Of a stretch of DNA of 23,916 nucleotides, positions 8,084-14,418 are shown piece after piece. A program made the translations under genes and the position numbers. The notes under the pieces are model-generated. The model saw only the letters and a program-made list of their open reading frames with translations. It had not been told where the DNA came from and ran no database searches. How positions within the stretch are numbered: position 1 is the stretch's first letter; every line of letters begins with the position of its first letter. The stretch is taken from assembly GCA_000435475.1 (NCBI GenBank), contig FR896066.1, forward strand, positions 16,077 to 39,992, given 5' to 3'. The DNA comes from Cryptobacterium sp. CAG:338 (lineage in GTDB: Bacteria > Actinomycetota > Coriobacteriia > Coriobacteriales > Eggerthellaceae).

Positions 8084-8528
8084 GCCTGAATAACGCCCCT
8101 TTCTGCTCTTTCTTTCGGCGCAATAAAAACAAACCAGCTAGTTATTCTAGCGCTCATAGAATAAAGTGCCTTAGTAATCAGGCAGTCTTCCTATAAAAAG
8201 ATCGCATAAGGCGCACCGAAACATGCGTAGGTAATATTGCTTCGCTAAGACGCAGTGCAACCTTATCTCGTTTTGTAATACGATTTCATCTTTCAGAACA
8301 TCGCTTCACTTTCAAAGGAATGGCTCTACAGCTCTTCAAGTTTTGTTCCTATGGCTAGATGTTTTGCTCGTATGGCTAGGTTTTTCGACTTTTTGGCACA
8401 GATATACCCCAACCGAACACACGCCATAACAGCACAGCTCAACACGGCAACATTACCTAAGCAATATCATCCACCCGCATAGCAGACGGTTTTTCGGACA
8501 CTTCACGTCCTCAACGGGCTAAAGCCAT
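8084..8528. other. Intergenic region between the AEC transporter and groEL
   Basis: About 450 bases contain no plausible gene. What can be seen is a 21-bp imperfect direct repeat at 8341-8382 and one copy of a dispersed repeat from 8466. The groEL terminator follows on the right. Promoter elements for the AEC gene should lie in the left part, but no confident -35/-10 pair was found. Confidence 0.5.
8341..8382. repeat. 21-bp imperfect direct repeat, two units
   Basis: Units 8341-8361 and 8362-8382 share TTTTG.TC.TATGGCTAG.T (about 17 of 21). A degenerate third unit may follow. The period equals that of the repeat at 5581-5622, but the words differ. Confidence 0.5.
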
Positions 8529-8545
8529 AAAAAAGTGGCGCCCAC
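8466..8545. repeat. Dispersed intergenic repeat, copy 1
   Basis: This segment matches 23834-23916 along its length: AT.ATCCA..CGCA.AGC, then GA.GGTTT, CGGAC.CTTC.C.TCCTCAAC and GGCT.AAGCCAT, continuing into AAAGTG at the edge of the groEL terminator. On the minus strand the GGAC...GTCC part folds into a six-pair stem with a GAA loop. That stem is kept in the other copy through compensating or wobble changes. Confidence 0.6.
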
Positions 8546-8557
8546 TGAGGACGCCAC
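8529..8557 (-). terminator. Intrinsic terminator of groESL
   Basis: On the minus strand GTGGCG and CGCCAC form a six-pair GC-rich stem around an 11-base loop, followed by six T. It begins 25 bases after the groEL stop. It is the clearest intrinsic terminator in the window. Confidence 0.8.
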
Positions 8558-8582
8558 AGAAAAATCTATTTGCGAAAGCGAC

Positions 8583-10217
8583 TTACATCATGCCCATTCC
8601 GCCGCCGGCACCAGCGCCTGCGAGCGCAGACAGATCGGGACCTTCCTTAGGAATCTCGTTGATGGTTGCCTCGGTAATGAGGATCAAAGCAGCAACAGAA
8701 GCAGCAGACTGCAATGCAGTACGGGTTACCTTAACTGGATCGTTAACGCCCATAGCAATCATGTTGCCCTGCTCACCGTTTGCGAAGTTAATGCCCTCGC
8801 CCTTAGCGAAGCCCTTTACCTTCTCTACTACAACAGAACCTTCATAACCAGCGTTGGTTGCGATAGCGCGCATTGGAGCTTCCAGTGCCTTGCGAATGAT
8901 ATCGATACCAACCTGCTCATCTGCATCAGCCGCATCAAGAGCATCCAGAGCAGAAATTGCATTGATCAATGCAACACCGCCACCAGCTACGATGCCTTCT
9001 TCAACTGCAGCACGGGTTGCCTGCAGAGCATCTTCGATGCGAGACTTGGTTTCCTTGAGTTCGGATTCGGTAGCAGCACCAACCTTAAGAACTGCAACGC
9101 CACCGGAAAGCTTAGATAGACGCTCCTGGAGCTTCTCGCGGTCAAAGTCGGAATCAAGACGATCATATTCAGCGCGCATAGAAGCAACACGAGCTTCGAT
9201 TGCGGCAGGATCGCCAGCGCCGTCAACGATAACAGTGGTGTCCTTGGAAACCTTAACGGTCTTAGCGGTACCCAAAGCATCAATGGTTACGTCAGCCAAG
9301 GTCATACCGAAGTCCTTGGAAACAACCTTACCGCCGGTAACAACAGCAATGTCTTCCAGGATGCGAGCACGACGATCACCGAAACCAGGAGCCTTGATAG
9401 CAACAACATTCAAAGTACCACGGAGCTTGTTCAGAAGCAGGGTGCCCAGAGCCTCGCCCTCAACATCTTCAGCAACGATAAGCAGAGAACGGCCAGACTT
9501 CATGATCTGCTCCAGCAGAGGTACCAGATCCTGGATGGAGGTTACCTTGAGGTCGGTAAGCAGAATGTAAGGATCGTTAAGTACAGCCTCCATACGTTCA
9601 GTGTCGGTTGCCATGTAAGGAGAAATGTAGCCGCGATCGTACTGCATGCCCTGAACAATGTCGATGTCGATGCCGAAGGTCTGGCTTTCCTCAACGGAAA
9701 TTGCGCCGTCCTTACCAACTTCGTCCATTGCTTCAGCGATCTTCTCGCCGATTACTGCGTCACCAGCAGAAATAGTACCTACGTTTGCAATCTGATCCTT
9801 AGTGGTGATCTCAGTTGCGTCAGCCTTGATAGCCTCAACTACCGCATCGGTTGCCTTAACGATACCGCGGCGAATACCCAGAGCATCAGCACCAGCGGTT
9901 ACGTTGCGCAGGCCTTCGCTTACGATAACGTCAGCAAGCAAGGTTGCGGTAGTAGTGCCGTCACCTGCTACATCGTTGGTCTTAACTGCAGCTTCACGAA
10001 CCAGCTGAGCGCCCATGTTCTCCACGGGATCTTCGAGTTCAACTTCACGAGCAACCGTTACACCGTCGTTGGTAACAAGAGGAGCACCGAAAGAACGTTC
10101 GAGTGCAACATAACGACCCTTAGGGCCAAGCGTTACCTTTACGGCGTCTGCAAGCTTCTTGACGCCTTCGGCCATACCGCTACGGGCATCAGCCTCAAAC
10201 TTAATTTCCTTTGCCAT
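8583..10217 (-). CDS. groEL: GroEL (60-kDa chaperonin)
   Basis: GroEL forms the double-ring ATP-driven folding chamber closed by GroES. The protein is 544 residues, the usual length. It opens AKEIKFEADARSGMAEGVKK, has the ATP-site sequences VTLGPKGR and NDVAGDGTTTATLLA with the catalytic GDGTT, carries the family signature AAVEEGIVAGGG, and ends in the typical GGGMGMM tail. It lies 168 bases downstream of groES, farther than usual, with a hairpin in between, and ends at a strong terminator. It should be controlled with groES from the CIRCE promoter. Confidence 0.98.
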   Translation of the reverse strand: MAKEIKFEADARSGMAEGVKKLADAVKVTLGPKGRYVALERSFGAPLVTNDGVTVAREVELEDPVENMGAQLVREAAVKTNDVAGDGTTTATLLADVIVSEGLRNVTAGADALGIRRGIVKATDAVVEAIKADATEITTKDQIANVGTISAGDAVIGEKIAEAMDEVGKDGAISVEESQTFGIDIDIVQGMQYDRGYISPYMATDTERMEAVLNDPYILLTDLKVTSIQDLVPLLEQIMKSGRSLLIVAEDVEGEALGTLLLNKLRGTLNVVAIKAPGFGDRRARILEDIAVVTGGKVVSKDFGMTLADVTIDALGTAKTVKVSKDTTVIVDGAGDPAAIEARVASMRAEYDRLDSDFDREKLQERLSKLSGGVAVLKVGAATESELKETKSRIEDALQATRAAVEEGIVAGGGVALINAISALDALDAADADEQVGIDIIRKALEAPMRAIATNAGYEGSVVVEKVKGFAKGEGINFANGEQGNMIAMGVNDPVKVTRTALQSAASVAALILITEATINEIPKEGPDLSALAGAGAGGGMGMM

Positions 10218-10256
10218 AAAACAATTCCTTTCAAGAAAGTGTTACTTAAGTAGTGC

Positions 10257-10275
10257 GTGCAGATGACTTCTGCAC
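10257..10275 (-). other. Perfect hairpin in the groES-groEL spacer
   Basis: GTGCAGA and TCTGCAC (7 pairs, 5-base loop) lie 40 bases before the groEL start. There is no T run, so it is more likely an mRNA-stability or processing element than a terminator. Cleavage between groES and groEL is known in some bacteria; its occurrence here is an inference. Confidence 0.4.
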
Positions 10276-10379
10276 AAACCCCGTAAGCGCGCTATCCTTT
10301 GCTGTCTGCCTTACTTCACTAAAGCGTCTTAGCTCGCCCGCGAAAAGCAAATCCTAACTAGCATGCGCACTTCAAAAGA

Positions 10380-10394
10380 GCTGAGCTACTCAGC
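10380..10394 (-). other. Hairpin with the groES stop codon in its loop
   Basis: GCTGAG-TAG-CTCAGC gives six pairs and a three-base loop that is the groES stop codon itself. It is followed on the minus strand by TCTTTT. It could act as a weak attenuator or 3'-end protector, setting the GroES to GroEL ratio. Confidence 0.4.
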
Positions 10395-10676
10395 AAATAC
10401 TGCGTAAATGTCATCTGCGCGAAGAATCATTACCTTTTCGCCATCAACATCAACTTCGGTTCCGCCATATTTGCCATAAAGAACGCGATCGCCCTCTTTT
10501 ACTGGCATGGGAAGATGATTACCTTCGTTGTTTACCTTGCCTTCACCTACTGCCAAAACAACACCTGTTTGTGGCTTTTCCTTGGATTCAGCAGCGATGT
10601 ACAAACCGCCTGCCGTGGTTTCCTGAGCCTCGTCCTGCTTGACGACGATACGATCACCAACCGGCTTGAGATTCAT
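10386..10676 (-). CDS. groES: GroES (10-kDa co-chaperonin)
   Basis: GroES caps the GroEL ring. The protein is 96 residues and colinear with the family: NLKPVGDRIVVKQDEAQETT at the start, a mobile loop with TAGGLYIA, then VAVGEGKV, the GDRVLYGKYGGTEV core and the ending ILRADDIYAVF. The ATG has a good AAAGGAAG site. A leader of about 150 bases carries a CIRCE operator and a small hairpin at 10706-10728. It is the first gene of the groESL operon. Confidence 0.97.
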   Translation of the reverse strand: MNLKPVGDRIVVKQDEAQETTAGGLYIAAESKEKPQTGVVLAVGEGKVNNEGNHLPMPVKEGDRVLYGKYGGTEVDVDGEKVMILRADDIYAVFAE

Positions 10677-10820
10677 AGCGTACTTCCTTTCTTAAGGTCT
10701 AAATCGCATGATGGTCTAACATCTATGCGTCTATTACCAAAGTTGTACTCGAAAGATCACTGCAGACGATGCTTACCCGAGTTATATAAGCGCCGTTCAT
10801 TATTATCTTTCGTTAGCAAC

Positions 10821-10847
10821 TTAGCACTCAGCACTTTGGAGTGCTAA
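10821..10847. promoter_or_regulatory. CIRCE operator (HrcA binding site)
   Basis: TTAGCACTC, nine bases, GAGTGCTAA: an exact match to the CIRCE consensus. It lies in the groES leader. HrcA binding here represses groESL until heat shock. The dyad is slightly extended by CGTTAGC/GCTAACG flanks. The hrcA gene is not in the window. Confidence 0.95.
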
Positions 10848-10856
10848 CGCCTATAC

Positions 10857-10884
10857 ATATTAGCAACTTCTTGAGCGAATGCAA
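10857..10884 (-). promoter_or_regulatory. Candidate sigma-70-type promoter of groES
   Basis: On the minus strand TTGCAT (10884-10879), a 16-base spacer and TAATAT (10862-10857) place the transcription start at or just inside the CIRCE dyad, as in other CIRCE-controlled promoters. The -10 match is imperfect. Confidence 0.5.
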
Positions 10885-10984
10885 CCCATCGTGAAGAAAA
10901 TATGAGTGTCTAACACTTAGATTTTACTGAAGGGCTACTCAAGGTAATCCATGGGACGAAATTGATGCTTCAACTGGACTTTTA

Positions 10985-11028
10985 GAAAAATAAAACAAGA
11001 CGTACCCCCAAATAATTGAAAGCACGTC
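10985..11028 (-). terminator. Possible terminator after the PIN toxin gene
   Basis: On the minus strand GGACGT (11029-11024) can pair with ACGTC (11003-10999), giving five to six pairs across a long loop, followed by TTGTTTTATTTTT. The stem is short, so confidence is limited. Confidence 0.4.
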
Positions 11029-11084
11029 CTCTAATTGATCAAATCTTTTTCCTATTTGTTACTTCTTTGTTGTTTAAGCTGTCA

Positions 11085-11492
11085 CTACAATGTAACTTCT
11101 TCCACGCAGTCAAGCTTCATCTCCACACAAAGATTTACGAGCTTCTTATCGAGCGAGAAGAGTGTTCCTGCACTGCGGCGCACCAACGTTAGATAGAACA
11201 TATCGTATACCGAATGATTCTGGCGTACCGCTTCAGCGAATGCTTCATCAGCGTTTTCTTTTAGAGGGACGAACTCGTCTATAAGGCTAATTCCTTCTTC
11301 AATTTTTTTTAGAGCTTCTTCCTCAGATAAAGACCCTGCTCTAACAAATTTCCAAAACGTATTCCTAATTTCAACTAAATAAAATTCAGAGGTAATAACA
11401 TCCTCATTTTCGAACATAAGAGCTTTAAGTGCCTGCCCCTCAATCGTATTACGCAATATTGCAACTGCGGCGCAACAATCAAGAACAATCAT
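11085..11492 (-). CDS. vapC: VapC-like PIN-domain toxin
   Basis: A 135-residue PIN-domain ribonuclease, probably the toxin of a type II toxin-antitoxin pair. The four acidic residues of the PIN active site are all present: D5 (MIVLDCCAAV), E41 (FYLVEIRNTFW), D97 (HSVYDMFYLTLV) and D115 (LFSLDKKL). The start overlaps the upstream antitoxin gene by four bases (ATGA), the usual antitoxin-toxin order. Known VapC proteins cleave tRNA or rRNA; the target here is unknown. All ligands are intact, so it is likely active if expressed. Confidence 0.85.
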   Translation of the reverse strand: MIVLDCCAAVAILRNTIEGQALKALMFENEDVITSEFYLVEIRNTFWKFVRAGSLSEEEALKKIEEGISLIDEFVPLKENADEAFAEAVRQNHSVYDMFYLTLVRRSAGTLFSLDKKLVNLCVEMKLDCVEEVTL

Positions 11493-11911
11493 TTCATACC
11501 ACCTAGCGCCGCAAAAATCTGCTCATCTCTTTCTTCCCGCATATCACGAATCATTTGAGCGATATCGGAATATTCCTCGGGGAGATCAAAAGATGGGCCC
11601 TGTTCAATTTCCTCGAAGATCTTCCTGCGCCTCTCTATGCTAGCCTGACGCTCTGCTTCAGTAGCCGTATCGCAATAATAGGATTCTCTTTTTGGAGAGG
11701 AATGAGCGCCGCCCCCTAAAACAGAAGTTTGCACCTCAGTTTTAGGAATCACCATCCAATCAGAGCGTCCCGCCAAGCGCTTATACGCTTTCAAATATTC
11801 ACGCAAAATATGCACGGTTTGCTGAGAAATACTACGATCCTCTTCGGCAGCACATCTCTTCAGTTCAGCGTACAAGTCATCAGGAAAATCTCTTACTTGA
11901 AGTGCCGGCAT
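11489..11911 (-). CDS. vapB: VapB/FitA-like ribbon-helix-helix antitoxin with a long C-terminal region
   Basis: Residues 1-45 form a FitA-type ribbon-helix-helix DNA-binding domain: MPALQVRDFPDDLYAELKRC followed by EDRSISQQTVHILREYL. At 140 residues it is clearly longer than a typical FitA-type antitoxin of about 80. The extra part includes a Gly/Ser segment (VLGGGAHSS) and a charged helical region (ERRRKIFEEIEQG, EERDEQIF) that presumably wraps the toxin. AGGAGG precedes the ATG. The palindrome CTTTTAAAAG (11921-11930) and a TATACT -10 candidate (11938-11943) sit directly upstream, fitting autoregulation. Partner assignment rests on the four-base overlap with the PIN gene. Confidence 0.8.
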   Translation of the reverse strand: MPALQVRDFPDDLYAELKRCAAEEDRSISQQTVHILREYLKAYKRLAGRSDWMVIPKTEVQTSVLGGGAHSSPKRESYYCDTATEAERQASIERRRKIFEEIEQGPSFDLPEEYSDIAQMIRDMREERDEQIFAALGGMK

Positions 11912-11920
11912 AGTGTCCTC

Positions 11921-11943
11921 CTTTTAAAAGATTTCAAAGTATA
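11921..11943 (-). promoter_or_regulatory. Candidate vapBC promoter/operator
   Basis: The perfect palindrome CTTTTAAAAG (11921-11930) overlaps the upstream edge of the antitoxin ribosome site. A TATACT hexamer (minus strand, 11943-11938) lies next to it. No good -35 was found. RHH antitoxins commonly bind such dyads. Confidence 0.35.
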
Positions 11944-12098
11944 AGAGCTTTAACCAACTTACGCATGGCTTCTTAAACGGAACAGAAAGCACCCCTTCAA
12001 CCGACTCTTATCGTCGCCGCTATTACCTTAGCATGCAATAATCATGTATTTTTCATGCGTTTTAACAGCTATATTATAGTTCACCAATAAATACCAGA

Positions 12099-12230
12099 TC
12101 AAGCGTTTGTTTTGCGCGAAACAACTAATGGATACACGCCATTAGCTGGCACGTACCCTTCGCCTCCTATATACAAGTAGGACCCAGCCTTAAAATAACT
12201 GGGTCCTAACCTTAATACTGAAAAAGCCAT
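12099..12230 (-). CDS. Possible 43-codon ORF of unknown origin
   Basis: An ATG at 12230 opens 43 codons ending at a TGA (12101-12099). The product contains SYFKAGSYLYIGGEGYVPAN and then GVYPLVVSRKTNA. Its composition looks protein-like and unlike random intergenic translation. There is no ribosome site, and two perfect inverted repeats lie within it (12179-12207 and 12125-12145). It may be the end of a lost gene, a repeat element read by chance, or a short peptide. I do not recognise a family. Confidence 0.25.
   Translation of the reverse strand: MAFSVLRLGPSYFKAGSYLYIGGEGYVPANGVYPLVVSRKTNA
12125..12145. repeat. Perfect 7-bp inverted repeat
   Basis: CTAATGG and CCATTAG enclose a seven-base loop. 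On the minus strand it is followed by TTGTTT, so it could be a weak terminator for transcription arriving from the hyp genes. Confidence 0.4.
12179..12207. repeat. Perfect 9-bp inverted repeat (AGGACCCAG/CTGGGTCCT)
   Basis: AGGACCCAG (12179-12187) and CTGGGTCCT (12199-12207) form a stable nine-pair stem around an 11-base AT-rich loop. Neither strand has a T run after it, so a simple intrinsic terminator is unlikely. It stands about 90 bases after the 60-aa ORF and could be an RNA-end hairpin or the end of a small repeat element. Confidence 0.5.
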
Positions 12231-12295
12231 AGACGTGGTTGTAGGTTCACAAAGAATGTCTCAATGGTCTATAGGTAGGAAAAGAAAGCTCTTGA

Positions 12296-12478
12296 CTACC
12301 CTTTAAGAAGTTCGGTCATCTCTTCCATGTAAAACGGAATATCTAAAGCCTGCGGGCAATCAGCACAACATATCGACACGAAGTGCAAAGGACCAGCAAA
12401 CCCAGGCTCGGTCTGAGGCATTCGCATAACACCCATTCCAAGCTGCGAGACTGAACCAAGATAATGCGTATGGAGCAT
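12296..12478 (-). pseudogene. 60-aa ORF resembling a collapsed aldo/keto reductase
   Basis: This short frame lies eight bases after hypB and its AGGA ribosome site overlaps the hypB stop, so it is probably translated. Residues about 6-22 (YLGSVSQLGMGVMRMPQ) resemble the N-terminus of aldo/keto reductases (LG...VS-LG-G-MR-P). Residues about 37-58 (CCADCPQALDIPFYMEEM) resemble the Cys-rich C-terminal segment of the ferredoxin-like members of that family (C..CP.-IDIP). The roughly 300 residues expected between these are absent. I infer a gene that lost its centre by in-frame deletion; a genuine small CC..C protein linked to hypAB is the alternative. No catalytic residues of the barrel remain. 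Confidence 0.45.
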
Positions 12479-12486
12479 AGCGATTC

Positions 12487-13137
12487 CTAGAGTGCGCGAA
12501 TTTGTTCAGCCAACCAGCTCGCCCAAGCTTCTACCCCTTCGCCATTTGTCGCCGAAATAGGGAAAATAGGAGCAGTCGGATTAAGGTTCTTGATGTGATC
12601 GTAGAACAAATCCTTATCGAAGCTAAACACAGGAAGCGTATCAATCTTATTCAGCACAATAGCTTTAGAAGCCTGGAATACACCGGGGTACTTCAAGGGC
12701 TTATCGTCGCCTTCAGGAACACTCAGAATCATTGCCTTCATGTTTTCGCCCAGATCGAAATCAGTTGGACATACCAAATTGCCCACATTCTCGACAATAA
12801 TCAAATCAAGATTGTCCAGATCTAAAACATCCACCGCACGACGAATCATATCGCTTTCAAGATGACAAGCACCGCCCGTGTTGATTTGCACTGCAGCAAT
12901 GCCCTGTTCTTTTATCTTCTCGGAGTCCACCGAAGATGCAATGTCGCCCTCAATTACCGCGATATTAAATTCATCCCGAAGCGCTTCAATGGTAGCTAAA
13001 ATAGTAGAAGTCTTACCGGAACCTGGCGATGCCAACAGGTCTAACACGAAAACCTTCTTTTCTTTAAACAATTCGCGATTAGACTGAGCAAGCTTGTCAT
13101 TTTTATCAAGGATAGGCTGTTTTAAATCAATCTGCAT
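12487..13137 (-). CDS. hypB: HypB, GTPase for nickel insertion into hydrogenase
   Basis: HypB is the GTPase that, with HypA, delivers nickel to [NiFe]-hydrogenase. The 216-residue protein has the P-loop SPGSGKTSTI, the switch region EGDIASSVDSEKI, the metal site GGACHLESDM (Cys-His), NVGNLVCP with the further metal cysteine, and the guanine-specificity NKID in VLNKIDTLPV. The N-terminal CxxCGC high-affinity nickel motif and any His-rich stretch are absent, so nickel storage is unlikely. I chose the ATG at 13137, which has GGAGG six bases upstream, over a longer in-frame start. This start overlaps the end of hypA by 11 bases. No hydrogenase structural gene is in the window. Confidence 0.92.
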   Translation of the reverse strand: MQIDLKQPILDKNDKLAQSNRELFKEKKVFVLDLLASPGSGKTSTILATIEALRDEFNIAVIEGDIASSVDSEKIKEQGIAAVQINTGGACHLESDMIRRAVDVLDLDNLDLIIVENVGNLVCPTDFDLGENMKAMILSVPEGDDKPLKYPGVFQASKAIVLNKIDTLPVFSFDKDLFYDHIKNLNPTAPIFPISATNGEGVEAWASWLAEQIRAL

Positions 13138-13510
13138 GAGTTGCCTCCGCTTCCTCATTTTCGTCAGGAATATCTACTTCAATAGAGTCAATGCGTAATT
13201 CTTTCCCTTGCAAAAGCTCCGAAAAAGCACTTCCGCATTCCGGGCACAACATGTGAAAACGGTCGTGTTCATATTCCGCGCCGCATTCCAGGCAGATGCT
13301 TTTAGGTGGAATCATGGTGATTTCAAGCTCTGCATCTTCGCACATAGTACCTTCTGCGAGCGCTTCAAACGCAAATCGGAGCGCATCTTCAATCGCTTCT
13401 GTCATTTCGCCAACCGAAAGACTGATTTTCAAAACCCGTTGCGCTCCCGCATCATTTGCAGCCCGCTGAACGGAATCCATTACGCCACTCATAATCCCTA
13501 GTTCATGCAT
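13127..13510 (-). CDS. hypA: HypA, nickel metallochaperone
   Basis: HypA binds nickel through its N-terminal MHE and hands it to the hydrogenase large subunit with HypB. The protein begins MHELGIMSGVMDSV, giving the nickel-binding His2. The structural zinc site is formed by two cysteine pairs, ICLECGAEYEHDRFHMLCPEC (C..C and C..C, about residues 73-93). It is 127 residues, slightly longer than usual, because of an acidic C-terminal tail. It starts five bases after the ancestral end of tatC and overlaps hypB. The pair may also serve another nickel enzyme such as urease. Confidence 0.92.
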   Translation of the reverse strand: MHELGIMSGVMDSVQRAANDAGAQRVLKISLSVGEMTEAIEDALRFAFEALAEGTMCEDAELEITMIPPKSICLECGAEYEHDRFHMLCPECGSAFSELLQGKELRIDSIEVDIPDENEEAEATHAD

Positions 13511-13515
13511 GACGT

Positions 13516-13647
13516 TTACCTCTTTTCAGCCATGTCGGCTTCTTTGTCTTCGCTTCCCCAAAGATGCTCTTGGAACTTTCTTTTTGCGTATTTCAATTCC
13601 GCCTTGGCTTCCTCTGCCTCAAGCTGCTCTTGCTTGCGAGCTTCTTC
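13516..13647 (-). pseudogene. tatC: Displaced 3' end of tatC (ancestral C-terminal tail)
   Basis: This stretch is read in the frame that tatC would use with one copy of the 19-bp duplication removed. It encodes about 43 residues rich in E, K, A and Q, ending DKEADMAEKR and a TAA at 13518-13516, five bases before the hypA ATG. It has no internal stop. The intact frame and neat junction with hypA argue that it was coding until recently. Together with the 265-aa form it explains the otherwise odd gap between tatC and hypA. Confidence 0.75.
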
Positions 13648-14416
13648 TTGGCGTTTGATGCGACGATTGGCGTTTGATGCGACGACGCAAGCCTACACGT
13701 GCCGCCAATAAACTTACTTCATACAGAACTACCATCGCCGCAAACATAAGACCCATGGTTACAGGCGAAGCGTCTGGAGTCACCATAGCAGAGAAAACGA
13801 GCAGTCCCACATACACCCCGCGCCAGCTTGCACGCAATTTTTTGTACGGAACCACTCCAAACATTACCAAGTAGAACACTACAAGAGGCATCTCAAAGCC
13901 AATACCAAAGCCCAGTTCAAATTTGATAATAATATCAACCCATTGGCTTGCCTCTGGAAGAATAGTGGCAAATCCTGTTGCTTGGTCAGTTAACCACTGA
14001 AACGCCGGGTCCAAAATGATGCAATAGCAAAATATCGTTCCACCAATGAACAGGCACAAAGCCGCAACAAAGGTCGGAACAAACCATTTGCGTTCTTTAG
14101 GTTTTAACGCTGGCAGAAAGAAAGCCAAAATTTGCCAAAGCGTAATAGGGGCAGTTGCCACAAGCGCCGTCCAGAGAGCCACCGTAATTCGAACCGAGAA
14201 TGCGTCAAAAGCACCGAAAACGTTAAGCTGAACCTGTCCGGATTCATCAAGCGGCATATATTGAGAAACAGGAGCAAGGAGAAATTGCACTACTGTATCG
14301 GTTCCTAGATAGAACACGAGTGTCGCCACAATGAGGCACACCACGATACGCACAAGACGCATGCGCAATTCGCCTAGATGCTCCATAAGCGACATACGAG
14401 CTGGTCCGATTGGCAT
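13619..14416 (-). CDS. tatC: TatC, twin-arginine translocase core, tail shortened by frameshift
   Basis: TatC is the six-helix membrane receptor for twin-arginine signal peptides. The first cytoplasmic loop SLMEHLGELRMRLVRI and the conserved GFGIGFEMPLVVFYL with its glutamate are intact, as is the last pair of helices (AMVTPDASPVTMGLMFAAMV). The frame ends at 265 residues with SSHQTPRRSSQARAA, which follows a perfect 19-bp tandem duplication (13648-13685). Deleting one unit keeps the frame open to 13516 and gives 293 residues with a charged helical tail (RKQEQLEAEEAKAELKYAKR and onward). The six-helix core precedes the break, so function is probably retained. It starts two bases after tatA, with GGGGTG upstream. 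Confidence 0.92.
   Translation of the reverse strand: MPIGPARMSLMEHLGELRMRLVRIVVCLIVATLVFYLGTDTVVQFLLAPVSQYMPLDESGQVQLNVFGAFDAFSVRITVALWTALVATAPITLWQILAFFLPALKPKERKWFVPTFVAALCLFIGGTIFCYCIILDPAFQWLTDQATGFATILPEASQWVDIIIKFELGFGIGFEMPLVVFYLVMFGVVPYKKLRASWRGVYVGLLVFSAMVTPDASPVTMGLMFAAMVVLYEVSLLAARVGLRRRIKRQSSHQTPRRSSQARAA
13648..13685. repeat. Perfect 19-bp tandem duplication inside tatC
   Basis: On the minus strand the unit TCGTCGCATCAAACGCCAA occurs twice without mismatch (plus-strand 13648-13666 and 13667-13685). Nineteen is not a multiple of three, so the second copy shifts the frame. Confidence 0.95.
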
Positions 14417-14418
14417 AT

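Noticed and set aside
8535..9570. Long plus-strand frames opposite groEL
   Set aside because: They are antisense shadows of a highly conserved chaperonin gene and show no domain.
10903..10920. AGTGTCTAACACT near groES as a second CIRCE site
   Set aside because: The arms are only partly like the consensus and the spacer is three bases instead of nine.
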